Shown here piece after piece: positions 1 to 8,545 of a stretch of DNA of 64,000 nt. Each line of letters opens with the position of its first letter. The first letter of the stretch is position 1. This stretch comes from Streptomyces aquilus. GTDB taxonomy: Bacteria; Actinomycetota; Actinomycetes; Streptomycetales; Streptomycetaceae. The notes under the pieces were generated by a model. The model was not told the DNA's origin, did no database searches, and was given only the letters and a program-made list of their open reading frames with translations. The stretch covers positions 5,828,001 through 5,892,000 of the forward strand of contig NZ_CP034463.1 in assembly GCF_003955715.1 (NCBI RefSeq), given 5' to 3'. The position numbers were made by a program, and so were the translations under genes.

Positions 1-48
1 ACCTCTTCGTCCCGAACGAAGCGCGCTGCCAAGCTGCGCTACACCCCG
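1..48 (-). tRNA. tRNA-Pro (anticodon CGG), 3' part cut by window edge
   Basis: Read on the minus strand from position 48, the sequence begins CGGGGTGTAGCGCAGC, the acceptor 5' strand and D-arm of actinobacterial proline tRNAs. An anticodon arm follows, with stem CTTCG/CGAAG and loop TTCGGGA, giving anticodon CGG (proline codon CCG). The T-arm and acceptor 3' strand lie outside the window. The tRNA lies about 40 nt downstream of, and in the same direction as, the membrane-protein gene at 91-885. Confidence 0.9.
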
Positions 49-90
49 ATGTCGCTGCTGTTCCTGCTTGTCGCGGCGACGTCGTTTACT

Positions 91-885
91 TTAGCCCACT
101 GGTGGCTGGAGACGAAATCCGGTTTTCGCGCGGTGGTGGGCGCGGTGGCGGAGGGGGTTCGGGCGGATGTGGTCGAGGGCCACGAGGAGGACGGCGAGGG
201 CGTAGAAGGAGAGGCCCAGGAGGAGGGCGTTGCCCAGGACCGTCTTGTAGCCGTGCAGGTCGACGTCCAGGAACGGGTAGAGGTAGCGGGCCGGCGTGCC
301 GGGGACCAGCAGTTCGCCCCGGGTGAAGGAGAAGGCCAGGTAGGCCAGGGGGAACAGAAGCCAGGTCGCCGCATGGCGTAGGCGCATGCGGCCCGGGGCC
401 GTCAGTAGCAGCCAGTCCAGCGTCGCCGCGATCGGCAGGGCCGTGTGCAGGGCCACGTTCGTGATCTTCGCCCAGCCCGACGGCTCGGCCGCGTCCGTCA
501 TCGAGAACGGTGTCGTCGTGTCCGCCAGCAGCAGGTGGTACACCAGGCCCGTGAGCAGGACGTAGAGGAGTGTCGCGCCCGTCAGCGCGGCCGGCAGCGG
601 GCGGCGTGCGGTCCAGGCCCTGCGGGCCGACGCCGTGGAGACCAGCGCCAGCAGAATCGCGCTCTGGATCGTGAAGTAGCTCAGGACGCGCGTCGGGCTG
701 CCCAGGAGCAGGTCGATCGTCACCGCCGCGGTGGCCGCGAGAGCGACCAGCAGGCGATACGTAGCGGTCAGCGGGCGGCGTACGGGGGCCACCACCGCCG
801 CGGCGGGGACGGGGGAGGGCAGCAGCGCGGGTACACCGGGGACCGCGGGGAGGTCCGGGATGTCCCTGGGTATCGGGGCGGTCAT
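91..885 (-). CDS. Pr6Pr-family integral membrane protein
   Basis: 264 residues, starting at ATG 885 and ending with TAA. A Pro/Ala-rich N-terminus of about 35 residues is followed by six or so hydrophobic segments (around residues 42-62, 70-86, 98-118, 142-162, 170-188 and 214-238). Polar spots such as SMTDAAEPSGWAKITN and YPFLDVD in the loops fit the Pr6Pr (FAR-17a/AIG1-like) family of small six-helix membrane proteins. The biochemical role of bacterial members is unknown to me. The gene appears to stand alone, between the metallophosphoesterase gene upstream and the tRNA-Pro downstream. Confidence 0.75.
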   Translation of the reverse strand: MTAPIPRDIPDLPAVPGVPALLPSPVPAAAVVAPVRRPLTATYRLLVALAATAAVTIDLLLGSPTRVLSYFTIQSAILLALVSTASARRAWTARRPLPAALTGATLLYVLLTGLVYHLLLADTTTPFSMTDAAEPSGWAKITNVALHTALPIAATLDWLLLTAPGRMRLRHAATWLLFPLAYLAFSFTRGELLVPGTPARYLYPFLDVDLHGYKTVLGNALLLGLSFYALAVLLVALDHIRPNPLRHRAHHRAKTGFRLQPPVG

Positions 886-1142
886 GCCCTCACGCTAAGC
901 AGGGCCGACAAAAGGGGCGATACGGGCGGGCCGTGCGGGTTAACCACCCGCTCAGCCCCGGTCAGGAGCAGTCCCGCTCGCACTCGCCCGCCAGCCGACC
1001 TGGCCTGCGGCAGATTCTCACCCTCGCCGGCCAGCCCGTCTCAGCCTGCGGCAGGCCCTCACCCGCACCCTCGCCCGCCACCCCGCCGCAGTCAGCGACA
1101 GGCCGCGCCCCCACGCCCCCGCGCTCAACCCGCCAGCCGGCG

Positions 1143-2075
1143 TCAGCCCTGCTCCCGTCCCACCAGCGTCAGCAACGTAGCCTCCGGCGGACACGCGAAC
1201 CGCACCGGTGTGTACCGATTCGTGCCGCAGCCCGCCGAGACGTGGAGGTACGACGTCCTGCCCTCCGCCGTGTGCGTCGACAGGCCCTTCACCCGGTCCG
1301 TGTCGAGGTCACAGTTGGTGACCAGGGCGCCGTAGAAGGGGATGCACAGCTGGCCGCCGTGCGTGTGGCCCGCCAGGATCAGGGGGTAGGCGTCGGCCGC
1401 GTACGCGTCAAGGACGCGCAGGTACGGCGCGTGCACCACGCCCATCGAGAAGTCCACCGCGGACGACGGACCGCCCGCCACCTCCGCGTACCGGTCCCTC
1501 TTGATGTGCGGGTCGTCCAGTCCCGTCAGCTCGACCGACACACCCTCGACCTTCAGCGTGCCGCGCGTGTTCGTCAGGTTGAGCCAGCCCGCCGCGTCGA
1601 AGCCGTCCCGCAGGTCCTCCCACGGGTTGTGGACCACGCCGACAGCGGGCGGGTTGCCGTTCAGGCCGTGCCGACCGCTGGCCTTCTCCAGGAGGTAGCG
1701 GGCGGGGTTGCGGGGGCGCGGGCCGTAGTAGTCGTTGGAGCCGAAGACGTACGCCCCCGGGAACTCCATGAGCGGGCCCAGCGCGTCCAGCACCTCCGGC
1801 ACACCCTCCGGGTCCGACAGGTTGTCGCCCGTGTTGATCACGAAGTCCGGGCGCAGCCCCGCCAGCGATCGCAGCCAGCGCTGCTTCTTGCGCTGGCCGC
1901 CGACCATGTGGATGTCGGAGACCTGGAGCACCCGCAGGGGCCGCATGCCGGCGGGGAGGACGGGGACCGTCACCCGTCGCAGGCGGAAGGAACGGGCCTC
2001 GAATCCCGCCGAGTAGAGCAAGCCGGCGGCGCCAACCGCCGCCATTCCCAAGGGAACTCCGTATCGCGCGCGCAT
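1143..2075 (-). CDS. Metallophosphoesterase, membrane-anchored
   Basis: 310 residues from ATG 2075. An N-terminal hydrophobic stretch (residues 8-22) is probably an uncleaved anchor. The calcineurin-like metal centre is visible in order: DIH (VSDIH, about residue 54), GDN (TGDNLSD), GSND where most families have GNH, and the closing GHTHGGQ near residue 240. This places it with the YkuE/YaeI-like phosphoesterases; the substrate cannot be told from sequence. Homologues sit beside the PBP/wblA genes in other actinobacteria (the Rv3683 position), although here an accessory stretch of about 9 kb separates them. It is divergent from the YqeY gene, with a 100-bp spacer. Confidence 0.88.
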   Translation of the reverse strand: MRARYGVPLGMAAVGAAGLLYSAGFEARSFRLRRVTVPVLPAGMRPLRVLQVSDIHMVGGQRKKQRWLRSLAGLRPDFVINTGDNLSDPEGVPEVLDALGPLMEFPGAYVFGSNDYYGPRPRNPARYLLEKASGRHGLNGNPPAVGVVHNPWEDLRDGFDAAGWLNLTNTRGTLKVEGVSVELTGLDDPHIKRDRYAEVAGGPSSAVDFSMGVVHAPYLRVLDAYAADAYPLILAGHTHGGQLCIPFYGALVTNCDLDTDRVKGLSTHTAEGRTSYLHVSAGCGTNRYTPVRFACPPEATLLTLVGREQG

Positions 2076-2175
2076 GCCTCCATCGTGTCAGACCGTGGGC
2101 GTCCCCTTGACCAGCCGCCCGTGTTCCCGTAAATGCACGGGCGTCCCGCGTCGTACACCTGCGAGAATCGGACCC

Positions 2176-2643
2176 ATGACCACCACGCTCAAGTCGAAGC
2201 TGCACGAAGACCTCAACGCCGCGATCAAGGAGCGCGACGAGCTCCGCTCCTCGACGCTCCGGCTGACGCTCGCCGCGATCACCAAGGAAGAGGTCGCGGG
2301 CAAGGAGAAGCGCGAGCTCTCCGACGACGAGGTCCTCAAGGTGATCGCCAAGGAGGCGAAGAAGCGCCGCGAGGCCGCGGACGCCTTCGCGCAGGGTGGT
2401 CGCGCCGAGAGCGCCGAGCGGGAGAAGGCGGAGGGCGAGGTCCTCGCCGAGTACCTGCCCAAGCAGCTGTCCGACGAGGAGCTGAACGACATCGTCGTCC
2501 AGGCCGTCGAGGAGGCGAAGGCGGCGGGCGCCGAGGGGCCGCGGGCCATGGGCGCGGTCATGAAGATCGTGAACCCGAAGGTCGCGGGTCTCGCGGAGGG
2601 CGGCCGCGTCGCCGCCACGGTGAAGAAGCTGCTGGCCGGCTGA
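2176..2643 (+). CDS. GatB/YqeY domain protein
   Basis: 155 residues. The ATG at 2176 is chosen because the family begins with the MTTTLKSKLHEDL-type helix; an in-frame upstream GTG would add a non-conserved tail. The protein is all-helical and charged, with the family features ERDELRSSTLRL near residue 20, EYLPKQLSDEEL near 95, and the C-terminal GRVAATVKKLL. YqeY resembles the tRNA-binding tail of the amidotransferase GatB, but a free-standing role is not established. The stop codon is also the first three bases of a 25-bp tandem repeat that runs into the downstream region, and a hairpin terminator follows at 2823. Confidence 0.88.
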   Translation: MTTTLKSKLHEDLNAAIKERDELRSSTLRLTLAAITKEEVAGKEKRELSDDEVLKVIAKEAKKRREAADAFAQGGRAESAEREKAEGEVLAEYLPKQLSDEELNDIVVQAVEEAKAAGAEGPRAMGAVMKIVNPKVAGLAEGGRVAATVKKLLAG

Positions 2644-2745
2644 GAAACCACCTGCACTGGCCGGCTGAGAAACCACCTGCACTGGCCGGCTGAGAAACCA
2701 CCTGCACTGCTCGGCTGAGAAACCACCTGCACTGCTCGGCTGAGG
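2632..2745 (+). repeat. 25-bp direct tandem repeat, about 4.4 copies
   Basis: Units beginning TGAGAAACCACCTGCACTG start at 2641, 2666, 2691 and 2716, exactly 25 bp apart. The last nine bases of a preceding unit form the final codons of the YqeY gene, and a partial unit starts at 2741. Copies differ only in GGCCGGC versus GCTCGGC. There are no spacers, so this is not a CRISPR. Because the first TGA of the array is the stop codon of the upstream gene, the array probably arose by slippage at the gene end. Confidence 0.95.
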
Positions 2746-2822
2746 ATGTGCTCGCAGGCTGAGACGCTGCTGCTCGCGGGCTGAGAACAACCGGGAGCAC
2801 TGGAGAACAACCAAGAACACCC

Positions 2823-2868
2823 GAAAGCCCCGCCCTCCCCCTCCCCAGGAGAGGAGAGCGGGGCTTTC
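2823..2868 (+). terminator. Intrinsic terminator after YqeY gene
   Basis: Perfect 11-bp inverted repeat GAAAGCCCCGC / GCGGGGCTTTC with a 24-nt C-rich loop. There is no real U-tract, as is usual in Streptomyces. Confidence 0.75.
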
Positions 2869-3167
2869 CACGTTTCCCCCGCCCTCCTCCCCGGGCCTGG
2901 CGTAATGACGTCAATTCCCCTGCGTCCATTGAGACGCCCGCTCCGCCTCTGATCGAATAACGCATCAACAAGGCCCGTATCAGCGGGATTTCGCACCACA
3001 AACGCCAAGGCCGTACCCCCGCCGCCGCTCACGCCGTACGCCACCGCCCACACCCCTCTCCGCATACGCACCCTCCCCCCAACTTCCGGCCCCACCCCGC
3101 ACGTTCGCGGGCCGGACGATCCGTGCTGCCCAGGCACGCGTATCAGGAAGCAGGAAAGGACGAGTGG
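2869..3167. other. Intergenic region upstream of the large exported protein
   Basis: I find no convincing gene here. The stretch is less GC-rich than its surroundings between about 2905 and 3000 and contains the 8-bp palindrome TGACGTCA near 2908. It must hold the promoter of the exported-protein gene, but I cannot assign a -10/-35 pair with confidence. Confidence 0.5.
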
Positions 3168-6100
3168 TTGAGCCCCAGACAAGGACTCAGACGAGCAAGA
3201 GCGCCGCTGGCCCTCATGGCGGCGGGCGGGATCCTGGCCGGGCTGCTCCAGGTCACGGCGTCGGCCGAGGAGAACCCCGCACTCGGCACCGCAGCCGGCA
3301 CCGCAGTCGGCGCCGCAGGCGACTCCCCAGCCGGCGCCACGACCGGTTCACCGACCGAGCCCGGCCCGGACTCCGTGCCCCCGGGCGACCGTGCCGAAGT
3401 GCTCGGTGACGACTACAAGTCGTCCGCGGACATCGCCTGGACCACGACCGGTGACGCGCAGGGCTTCCATCTGCTGACCGCGACGGAGAAGAGCGGTTAC
3501 GCGTGGAAGACGCTGGCGTCGCTGGCCGAGCCGGGCTTCGACGCGGACCAGTGGATCGGCAATGTGTGTGTCACCGGGTCGGGGAAGCGCGCGGTGGTCG
3601 TGTACGCGCCGCGCACGTTCACCAACGACCCGAAGCTGATGGCGCGCGGCGGTTTCACGGCCGTGGTCGACCTGGTCACCGGTGTGGTGACGAAGCTGAA
3701 GGTCAATGCCTCGCTGTCGTACTACAACCCGGGGTGCGGCACCGGCGAGACCGCGGTGCTGACGCAGTCGCCGGGGGAGGACAAGAAGCAGACCCGGCTG
3801 ATCCGGGTCGACGCGGCAACGGGCGGGACGGACAAGCCCGTTGTGGTGGACGGACAGATCACCTCGTCCGTGCCGGGTGGCGACGGGAAGATCGCCGCCG
3901 CGTCCGGGCGGGCCCTGGTCGAGATCGACGGCAAGGGGCGTAAGAAGAAGCTCGCCACCACGGGCACCGTGCCGTACCGCGTCAGCCGGGACGGCGACGG
4001 CGGTTATGTGTTCCTGGAGCGGGTGCAGCGCGACAGTCTCAAGGAGAACGAGACCGCCCTGGTACGGCGTTGGGCCGACAACAGGGTCACGCGGCTCGGC
4101 GCGGGGCCGCTCGGTGACACCGGGCTGGCCCGGCGCGGTGGCCAGGTCTATCTCACCGGCGGGGTGAAGGCGGCGAAGAGTCTGCCGCGGACCGTCACCC
4201 GGCTGGCCGGGGCCGACAAGGACGCGACCCTCTCCACCAAGGGCGCTGCGATCGTCCAGCACACCGAGTGGGCGGACGGCAAGGGCTCGCCGAAGTACCT
4301 CCAGCCCGACTCGGCGCTCGACGCCCGGCCGGTGAACGTCACGGCGACGGTCCGGGACAGCGGTGAGCGGGCCGAGTTCGTGGTGACGCCGCTGAAGTCC
4401 AGGTCGGCGCAGTGGGAGACCTCGCGCACGCCGTCGCCGCTGCTGGGCAGGGCCGCCAAGGGGACCGCCGATGAAAGCGGGATGCGCGCGAACTCCACTG
4501 CCACACAACCCCTTTCCGCCGATGAAAGCGGGATGCGCGCGAACTCCACTGCCACACAACCCCTTTCCGCCGATGAAAGCGGGATGCGCGCGAACTCCCG
4601 CGCCACACAACCCCTTTCCGCTGACGAAGACGGGATGCGCACCAACTCCCTCGCCACACAACCCCTCTCCGCCGACGACCCCGGCGACGTCACCGGCACC
4701 CGTACCGAGGTCGTCGAATCGGAGCGCACCTGTTCCGTGCCCCGCAACGACCCGCACAACCAGGCGATGCAGCCCAAGCCCCGCCAGGTGGAGTGGGCCG
4801 TCGACAAGGCCGTCACCGGGAAGCTGAACCTCGGCGCCTCCCGTCCGGCGAACTGGAAGAACCTCGGGATGCCGGCGTACGCGCCGCAGACCCTCTTCCA
4901 GAACCCGATCCTGGAGGGCGGCGGCCGGGTGCCCGCGCAGGTGCTGCTCGGCATCACCACGCAGGAGTCGAACATGTGGCAGGCCGCCCGTTCGGCGGTG
5001 CCCGGTGTCACGGGCAGCCCGCTGATCGGGAACTTCTACGGCATCGACTACTACGACGGCAACACCGACAACGACTGGGACGTCGACTGGTCCGAGGCCG
5101 ACTGCGGCTACGGCGTCACCCAGGTCACCGACCACATGCGCCTCGCCGGCCGGGAACACGGCAAGGGCGGCACCGCCTGGGACTACGACAAGCAGCGCGC
5201 CGTGGCCCTCGATTACGCCGCGAACATAGCCGCCGGCCTGCAGATCCTGGTCGACAAGTGGAACCAGACGCGTAAGGCCGGACTCGTCGTCCACAACGGT
5301 GACCCGACCAAGCTGGAGAACTGGTTCTTCGCGCTGTGGGCGTACAACTCCGGCTTCTACGAGAACGTCAACGGCAACGAGCCCTGGGGCGTGGGCTGGG
5401 CCAACAACCCCGCCAACCCCGAATGGGACGCCGGCCGGATGCCGTTCATGGAGGACCGGCTCGGCAACGAGGACGCCTCGGCCGCCGCCCGCCCGCAGAA
5501 CTGGCCGTACCCGGAGAAGGTGCTGGGCTTCGCCGCCCACCCGCCGTCCTTCATCGAGTCACCGGGCACGATGGTGGCCGCGTTCCGCGCCGCCTGGTGG
5601 AACGGCACCGGCGAGGACGCCACCGTCCAGGGCTCGGCCAAGTACAACCGTGCCAAGGTCAAGCCGCCGGAGGACCTGTTCTGCGGCCCGTACAATTGGT
5701 GCGAGCCGTCGAAGATCGGCGACGGCGCGGCGAACGAGCCGGGCGCGGGGCCCTGCACCCGTGACGACTTCAAGTGCTGGTACCACCAGTCCGTGAGCTG
5801 GAAGACCGACTGCTCGTACTCGTGCGGCAACGAGCTCTTCCGCTTCACCTCGCCCGACTACGATGCCGAGCAGGCGGACGGCACCGCCTACCCGCCCAAG
5901 TGCAGCCGCTCCGGGCTGCCTTCGGACGCGATGATCATCGACGACCTGCCCGGCGGTACCCCGTCGGTCCGGCCCGGTTGCGCCAACAGCGACTGGACGA
6001 ACCAGGGCAGCTTCTCGCTCGACTTCGGTGACGGCGAGGCGGGGCTCGCCCATGACGGGCAGACCATCTCCGCCGTCTGGCCGGCCAAGGTCGACCTGCA

Positions 6101-7811
6101 CCAGCTCGGCGCCGGCTTCGGCGGGCACTTCTACTTCGGCCACGACCGCTCGCAGGGCGCCAAGGGCGAACGGCTGAAGATCACCGGCACCTGGACGCTG
6201 GGCCAGGCGGTCAACGGGCCCGCGAAGATCTGGGTGCACCTGCCCGACCACGGGGCGCAGGTCAAGTACGCCGTGTACAAGATCCACACGGCGAAGGGGG
6301 TCAAGACCCGGGGCATCAACCAGAACGGCAGCTCCAACCGCTGGGTGGCCCTCGGCGCGTTCATGTTCAACGACAAGCCCAAGGTCACGCTGTCGACCAT
6401 CACGCAGGACGGCACCGGGGACAAGGACCTCGCGTACGACGCCGTGGCCGTGCAGCCGATCAGCGGGCGGTACGTGGAGCGGACCCTGACCGCGGCGGCG
6501 ATCTTCGACTCCAACCAGAACCTCAACGGGAACCTGCCGGAGGAGTTCTACACGCCGCTGCGCAGCATGAAGACCCTGTACGACTGGGGCATGGGCCTGG
6601 CCTACCAGGGGCCGCGCTGGGACAACCCCGGGGCGGACACGGTCGGCATCACCGGCGCCGCGCGCTGCCCCACGGTCGTGCCGGTGGGCGAGTGCAGCGG
6701 GCAGCGGACCTATGACGCCGCGGAGAAGTGGTACAAGGACATCAAGGCGGGCGGCTGGACGCCGAGAGCCGACGGAACGGCGCCCTCCATGTCCATCCCG
6801 GTGTGGATGGCCATGTCCAACGAACGGCCGGACGCGTCACTGCCAGCGAGCGTGGCCCTCAAGGGCGACAACAGCTACAAGATCAAGAGTGATGTCGAGG
6901 TCAGCTTCATCGTCGACGACTCCACCGGGAAGATCGTCTCGGGGAGCGAGTCGGGCGACTACCAGGTCCGGATCGGCAACGCGCATCTGCCGCACTTCGT
7001 GACCGACATCATCCAGGCCATCGAGTCGGACTACGGCATCACCAAGCCCGACATCGACTACGTCACGCAGGACGCCCTCGAGTACGGCAAGGACATCACC
7101 GCCCATCCGTACACCGACGGCGACACCCCGGGGCAGGTGTTCTTCCCGCACTTCCGGGGAGCGCGGCTGAACTCGGACAACACCTGCGTGGACTTCCGGG
7201 CGGTCGGCGGCGGTGTGCACGGCTACCGGCCGATGATCGCCCACAAGTACATCAACGACAACGTCAAGGCGTGGGTGGACAAGGTGAAGGCCCATCCCGA
7301 GACCAACATCATGATCCGGAACTTCGCCGGTGACATCTACTCGATGTTCTTCAAGAACAGCGGGGACAACAACATCTTCGGCAGCCAGATCGGCAATGCC
7401 CCGCCGATCTGGCAGGACATCGCGGCGGCGTTCTGCGCGGACGGCAGCGTCAAGCCGACCCACCTCGTGGAGAACCGGGACGCGACGCCGGCCAACGGCA
7501 TCGTCTGGCAGAGCTACATGCCCGACCTGTACCTGTATGTCGACGACCGGATGACCGACAACCTCGGCCGGCCGTCCAACACGCGGATCCGGTTGGGAGA
7601 CTGGGGGAACTTCTCCAACGTTCCCGGCGTCAACAGCATCGGCGGCAACGCCTACGGGAAGTGCGACGCGACCGACCGCGGCAGCGGCGGCAACCCGTGG
7701 GCCATCGACGCGCCCGTGCCGATCGTCGGTGACGGACCCGGGGCCCGTCCGGCCGGTGTCGTGCACTGCGACGCCGCGACCACGGGATTCCTCGACAACT
7801 ACACGCCGTAG
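3168..7811 (+). CDS. Large exported protein with lysozyme-like and golvesin-type domains
   Basis: 1547 residues. I choose TTG 3168 because AGGAAAGGA lies a suitable distance upstream and translation then opens with an ideal signal peptide (Arg-rich start, hydrophobic core LALMAAGGILAGLL, probable cut after VTASA). Residues about 60-400 are beta-rich with no recognised motif. Residues 434-502 are four 17-residue repeats. Residues about 570-740 look like a transglycosylase/lysozyme fold (GITTQESN, with Glu near 600 as candidate catalytic residue; CGYGVTQVTDHM; LWAYNSGFY). A Cys-rich section follows, then a golvesin C-terminal-like domain (about 950-1105), then a further conserved region of about 440 residues. 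It is probably secreted and wall-acting. The substrate is unknown. Confidence 0.8.
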   Translation: MSPRQGLRRARAPLALMAAGGILAGLLQVTASAEENPALGTAAGTAVGAAGDSPAGATTGSPTEPGPDSVPPGDRAEVLGDDYKSSADIAWTTTGDAQGFHLLTATEKSGYAWKTLASLAEPGFDADQWIGNVCVTGSGKRAVVVYAPRTFTNDPKLMARGGFTAVVDLVTGVVTKLKVNASLSYYNPGCGTGETAVLTQSPGEDKKQTRLIRVDAATGGTDKPVVVDGQITSSVPGGDGKIAAASGRALVEIDGKGRKKKLATTGTVPYRVSRDGDGGYVFLERVQRDSLKENETALVRRWADNRVTRLGAGPLGDTGLARRGGQVYLTGGVKAAKSLPRTVTRLAGADKDATLSTKGAAIVQHTEWADGKGSPKYLQPDSALDARPVNVTATVRDSGERAEFVVTPLKSRSAQWETSRTPSPLLGRAAKGTADESGMRANSTATQPLSADESGMRANSTATQPLSADESGMRANSRATQPLSADEDGMRTNSLATQPLSADDPGDVTGTRTEVVESERTCSVPRNDPHNQAMQPKPRQVEWAVDKAVTGKLNLGASRPANWKNLGMPAYAPQTLFQNPILEGGGRVPAQVLLGITTQESNMWQAARSAVPGVTGSPLIGNFYGIDYYDGNTDNDWDVDWSEADCGYGVTQVTDHMRLAGREHGKGGTAWDYDKQRAVALDYAANIAAGLQILVDKWNQTRKAGLVVHNGDPTKLENWFFALWAYNSGFYENVNGNEPWGVGWANNPANPEWDAGRMPFMEDRLGNEDASAAARPQNWPYPEKVLGFAAHPPSFIESPGTMVAAFRAAWWNGTGEDATVQGSAKYNRAKVKPPEDLFCGPYNWCEPSKIGDGAANEPGAGPCTRDDFKCWYHQSVSWKTDCSYSCGNELFRFTSPDYDAEQADGTAYPPKCSRSGLPSDAMIIDDLPGGTPSVRPGCANSDWTNQGSFSLDFGDGEAGLAHDGQTISAVWPAKVDLHQLGAGFGGHFYFGHDRSQGAKGERLKITGTWTLGQAVNGPAKIWVHLPDHGAQVKYAVYKIHTAKGVKTRGINQNGSSNRWVALGAFMFNDKPKVTLSTITQDGTGDKDLAYDAVAVQPISGRYVERTLTAAAIFDSNQNLNGNLPEEFYTPLRSMKTLYDWGMGLAYQGPRWDNPGADTVGITGAARCPTVVPVGECSGQRTYDAAEKWYKDIKAGGWTPRADGTAPSMSIPVWMAMSNERPDASLPASVALKGDNSYKIKSDVEVSFIVDDSTGKIVSGSESGDYQVRIGNAHLPHFVTDIIQAIESDYGITKPDIDYVTQDALEYGKDITAHPYTDGDTPGQVFFPHFRGARLNSDNTCVDFRAVGGGVHGYRPMIAHKYINDNVKAWVDKVKAHPETNIMIRNFAGDIYSMFFKNSGDNNIFGSQIGNAPPIWQDIAAAFCADGSVKPTHLVENRDATPANGIVWQSYMPDLYLYVDDRMTDNLGRPSNTRIRLGDWGNFSNVPGVNSIGGNAYGKCDATDRGSGGNPWAIDAPVPIVGDGPGARPAGVVHCDAATTGFLDNYTP
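4467..4673 (+). repeat. 51-bp in-frame tandem repeat (4 copies of 17 residues)
   Basis: Units of 51 bp start at 4467, 4518, 4569 and 4620 and encode ADESGMRANSTATQPLS with small changes. The first two copies are identical at the nucleotide level, the third differs slightly and the fourth more, so expansion is recent. The segment links the N-terminal beta-rich part to the lysozyme-like domain and is probably a flexible wall-spanning linker. Confidence 0.95.
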
Positions 7812-7882
7812 GGCGTAGGACCGGATGCGCCCGGGGCCGCTCTGGCGGCGGTCCCGGGCGCACTGGCGGAAAGGAGCGGACC

Positions 7883-8047
7883 GTGGGTGCCGGCATCCTG
7901 CTCGTGCCGATGACCGTCTACGTGGTTCTCATGTCGCTGTTCTGCGTCAAGGTGGGCGACAGCAGCTCATGGAGGGCGGGCTGGCTGATGGCGGCCGCGA
8001 CGGTGATCCTGCCGCTGGGCCTCTTCGTGGCCTTCCTCATTCCCTAG
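7883..8047 (+). CDS. Small two-helix membrane protein (54 residues)
   Basis: Starts at GTG 7883 with AAAGGAG ten bases upstream and ends at TAG 8045-8047. The product is almost entirely two hydrophobic helices (ILLVPMTVYVVLMSLFCV and WLMAAATVILPLGLFVAFLI) joined by a short polar turn, KVGDSSSWRAG. No family is recognised. It begins 71 bp after the large exported protein in the same direction and may be co-transcribed with it. Its last 11 bp overlap the end of the convergent LuxR-type gene. Confidence 0.7.
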   Translation: MGAGILLVPMTVYVVLMSLFCVKVGDSSSWRAGWLMAAATVILPLGLFVAFLIP

Positions 8048-8285
8048 CGGCCGGGGGCAGCAGGCCGAGTTCCTGCGCGCGGGCGCCCAGGGCCACCCGT
8101 CCGACGACGTCGAGACGGTCCATGAGGCGCTGTACTCTGCGCTGCACCGTGCGGTGGCCCATTCCCAGGCGGCGCCCGATGGAGGCGTCGTTGAGCCCCA
8201 GGTACAGCAGATTCAGAATTCTTCGGTCATCGATGTCGATGTACGGCGTTTCGGCACTCGCTTCAGATTCCGGCGTAATAGTCAA
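8037..8285 (-). CDS. LuxR-type HTH mini-protein A
   Basis: 82 residues from TTG 8285, preceded by GGGGAGGG at good spacing. There is no receiver or sensor domain. After a 17-residue acidic leader the whole protein is a LuxR/GerE-type helix-turn-helix: DDRRILNLLYLGLNDASIGR, then the recognition part GHRTVQRRVQRLMDRL and the tail GRVALGARAQELGLL. The tail is identical to that of mini-protein B (8546-8767), so the two are paralogues or linked duplicates. It probably binds DNA as a dimer. Targets are unknown, but the 260-bp shared divergent region is the obvious first candidate. Confidence 0.85.
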   Translation of the reverse strand: MTITPESEASAETPYIDIDDRRILNLLYLGLNDASIGRRLGMGHRTVQRRVQRLMDRLDVVGRVALGARAQELGLLPPAARE

Positions 8286-8545
8286 TTCGCCCTCCCCTGA
8301 GTCGGCTCGGTCGACTGCGTGGCCAGTTTAGGAAGTGCCACTGACAACGGCAGTCGAATAAATCTGACCAAGGGGGCGTAAAGTCCCGGCAAACACGCAG
8401 GCCCGACTGTGCGTGGCGCAATTACGCCGCACTAAATGTCGGGTTGGTGCACCTGATCAACTTTGTGCATCTATGGAGAGGGCACAGGGCGACCTATGGT
8501 CGTTCACAGGTGAACTGGTGGCTACGTGCTCATGGGGGGCCTCGG
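8286..8545. promoter_or_regulatory. Divergent control region of the two LuxR-type mini-genes
   Basis: 260 bp relatively rich in A+T between divergently transcribed sister regulators. It contains an inverted repeat CACGCA...TGCGTG around 8395-8416 and the palindromic GGTGCACC near 8444, both possible operators or hairpins. An in-frame GTG at 8444 could extend protein B by 34 residues, but the extension has no conserved character. Confidence 0.5.

Noticed and set aside
2632..2745. Possible short CRISPR array
   Set aside because: The 25-bp units are directly abutting, with no spacers and no cas genes.
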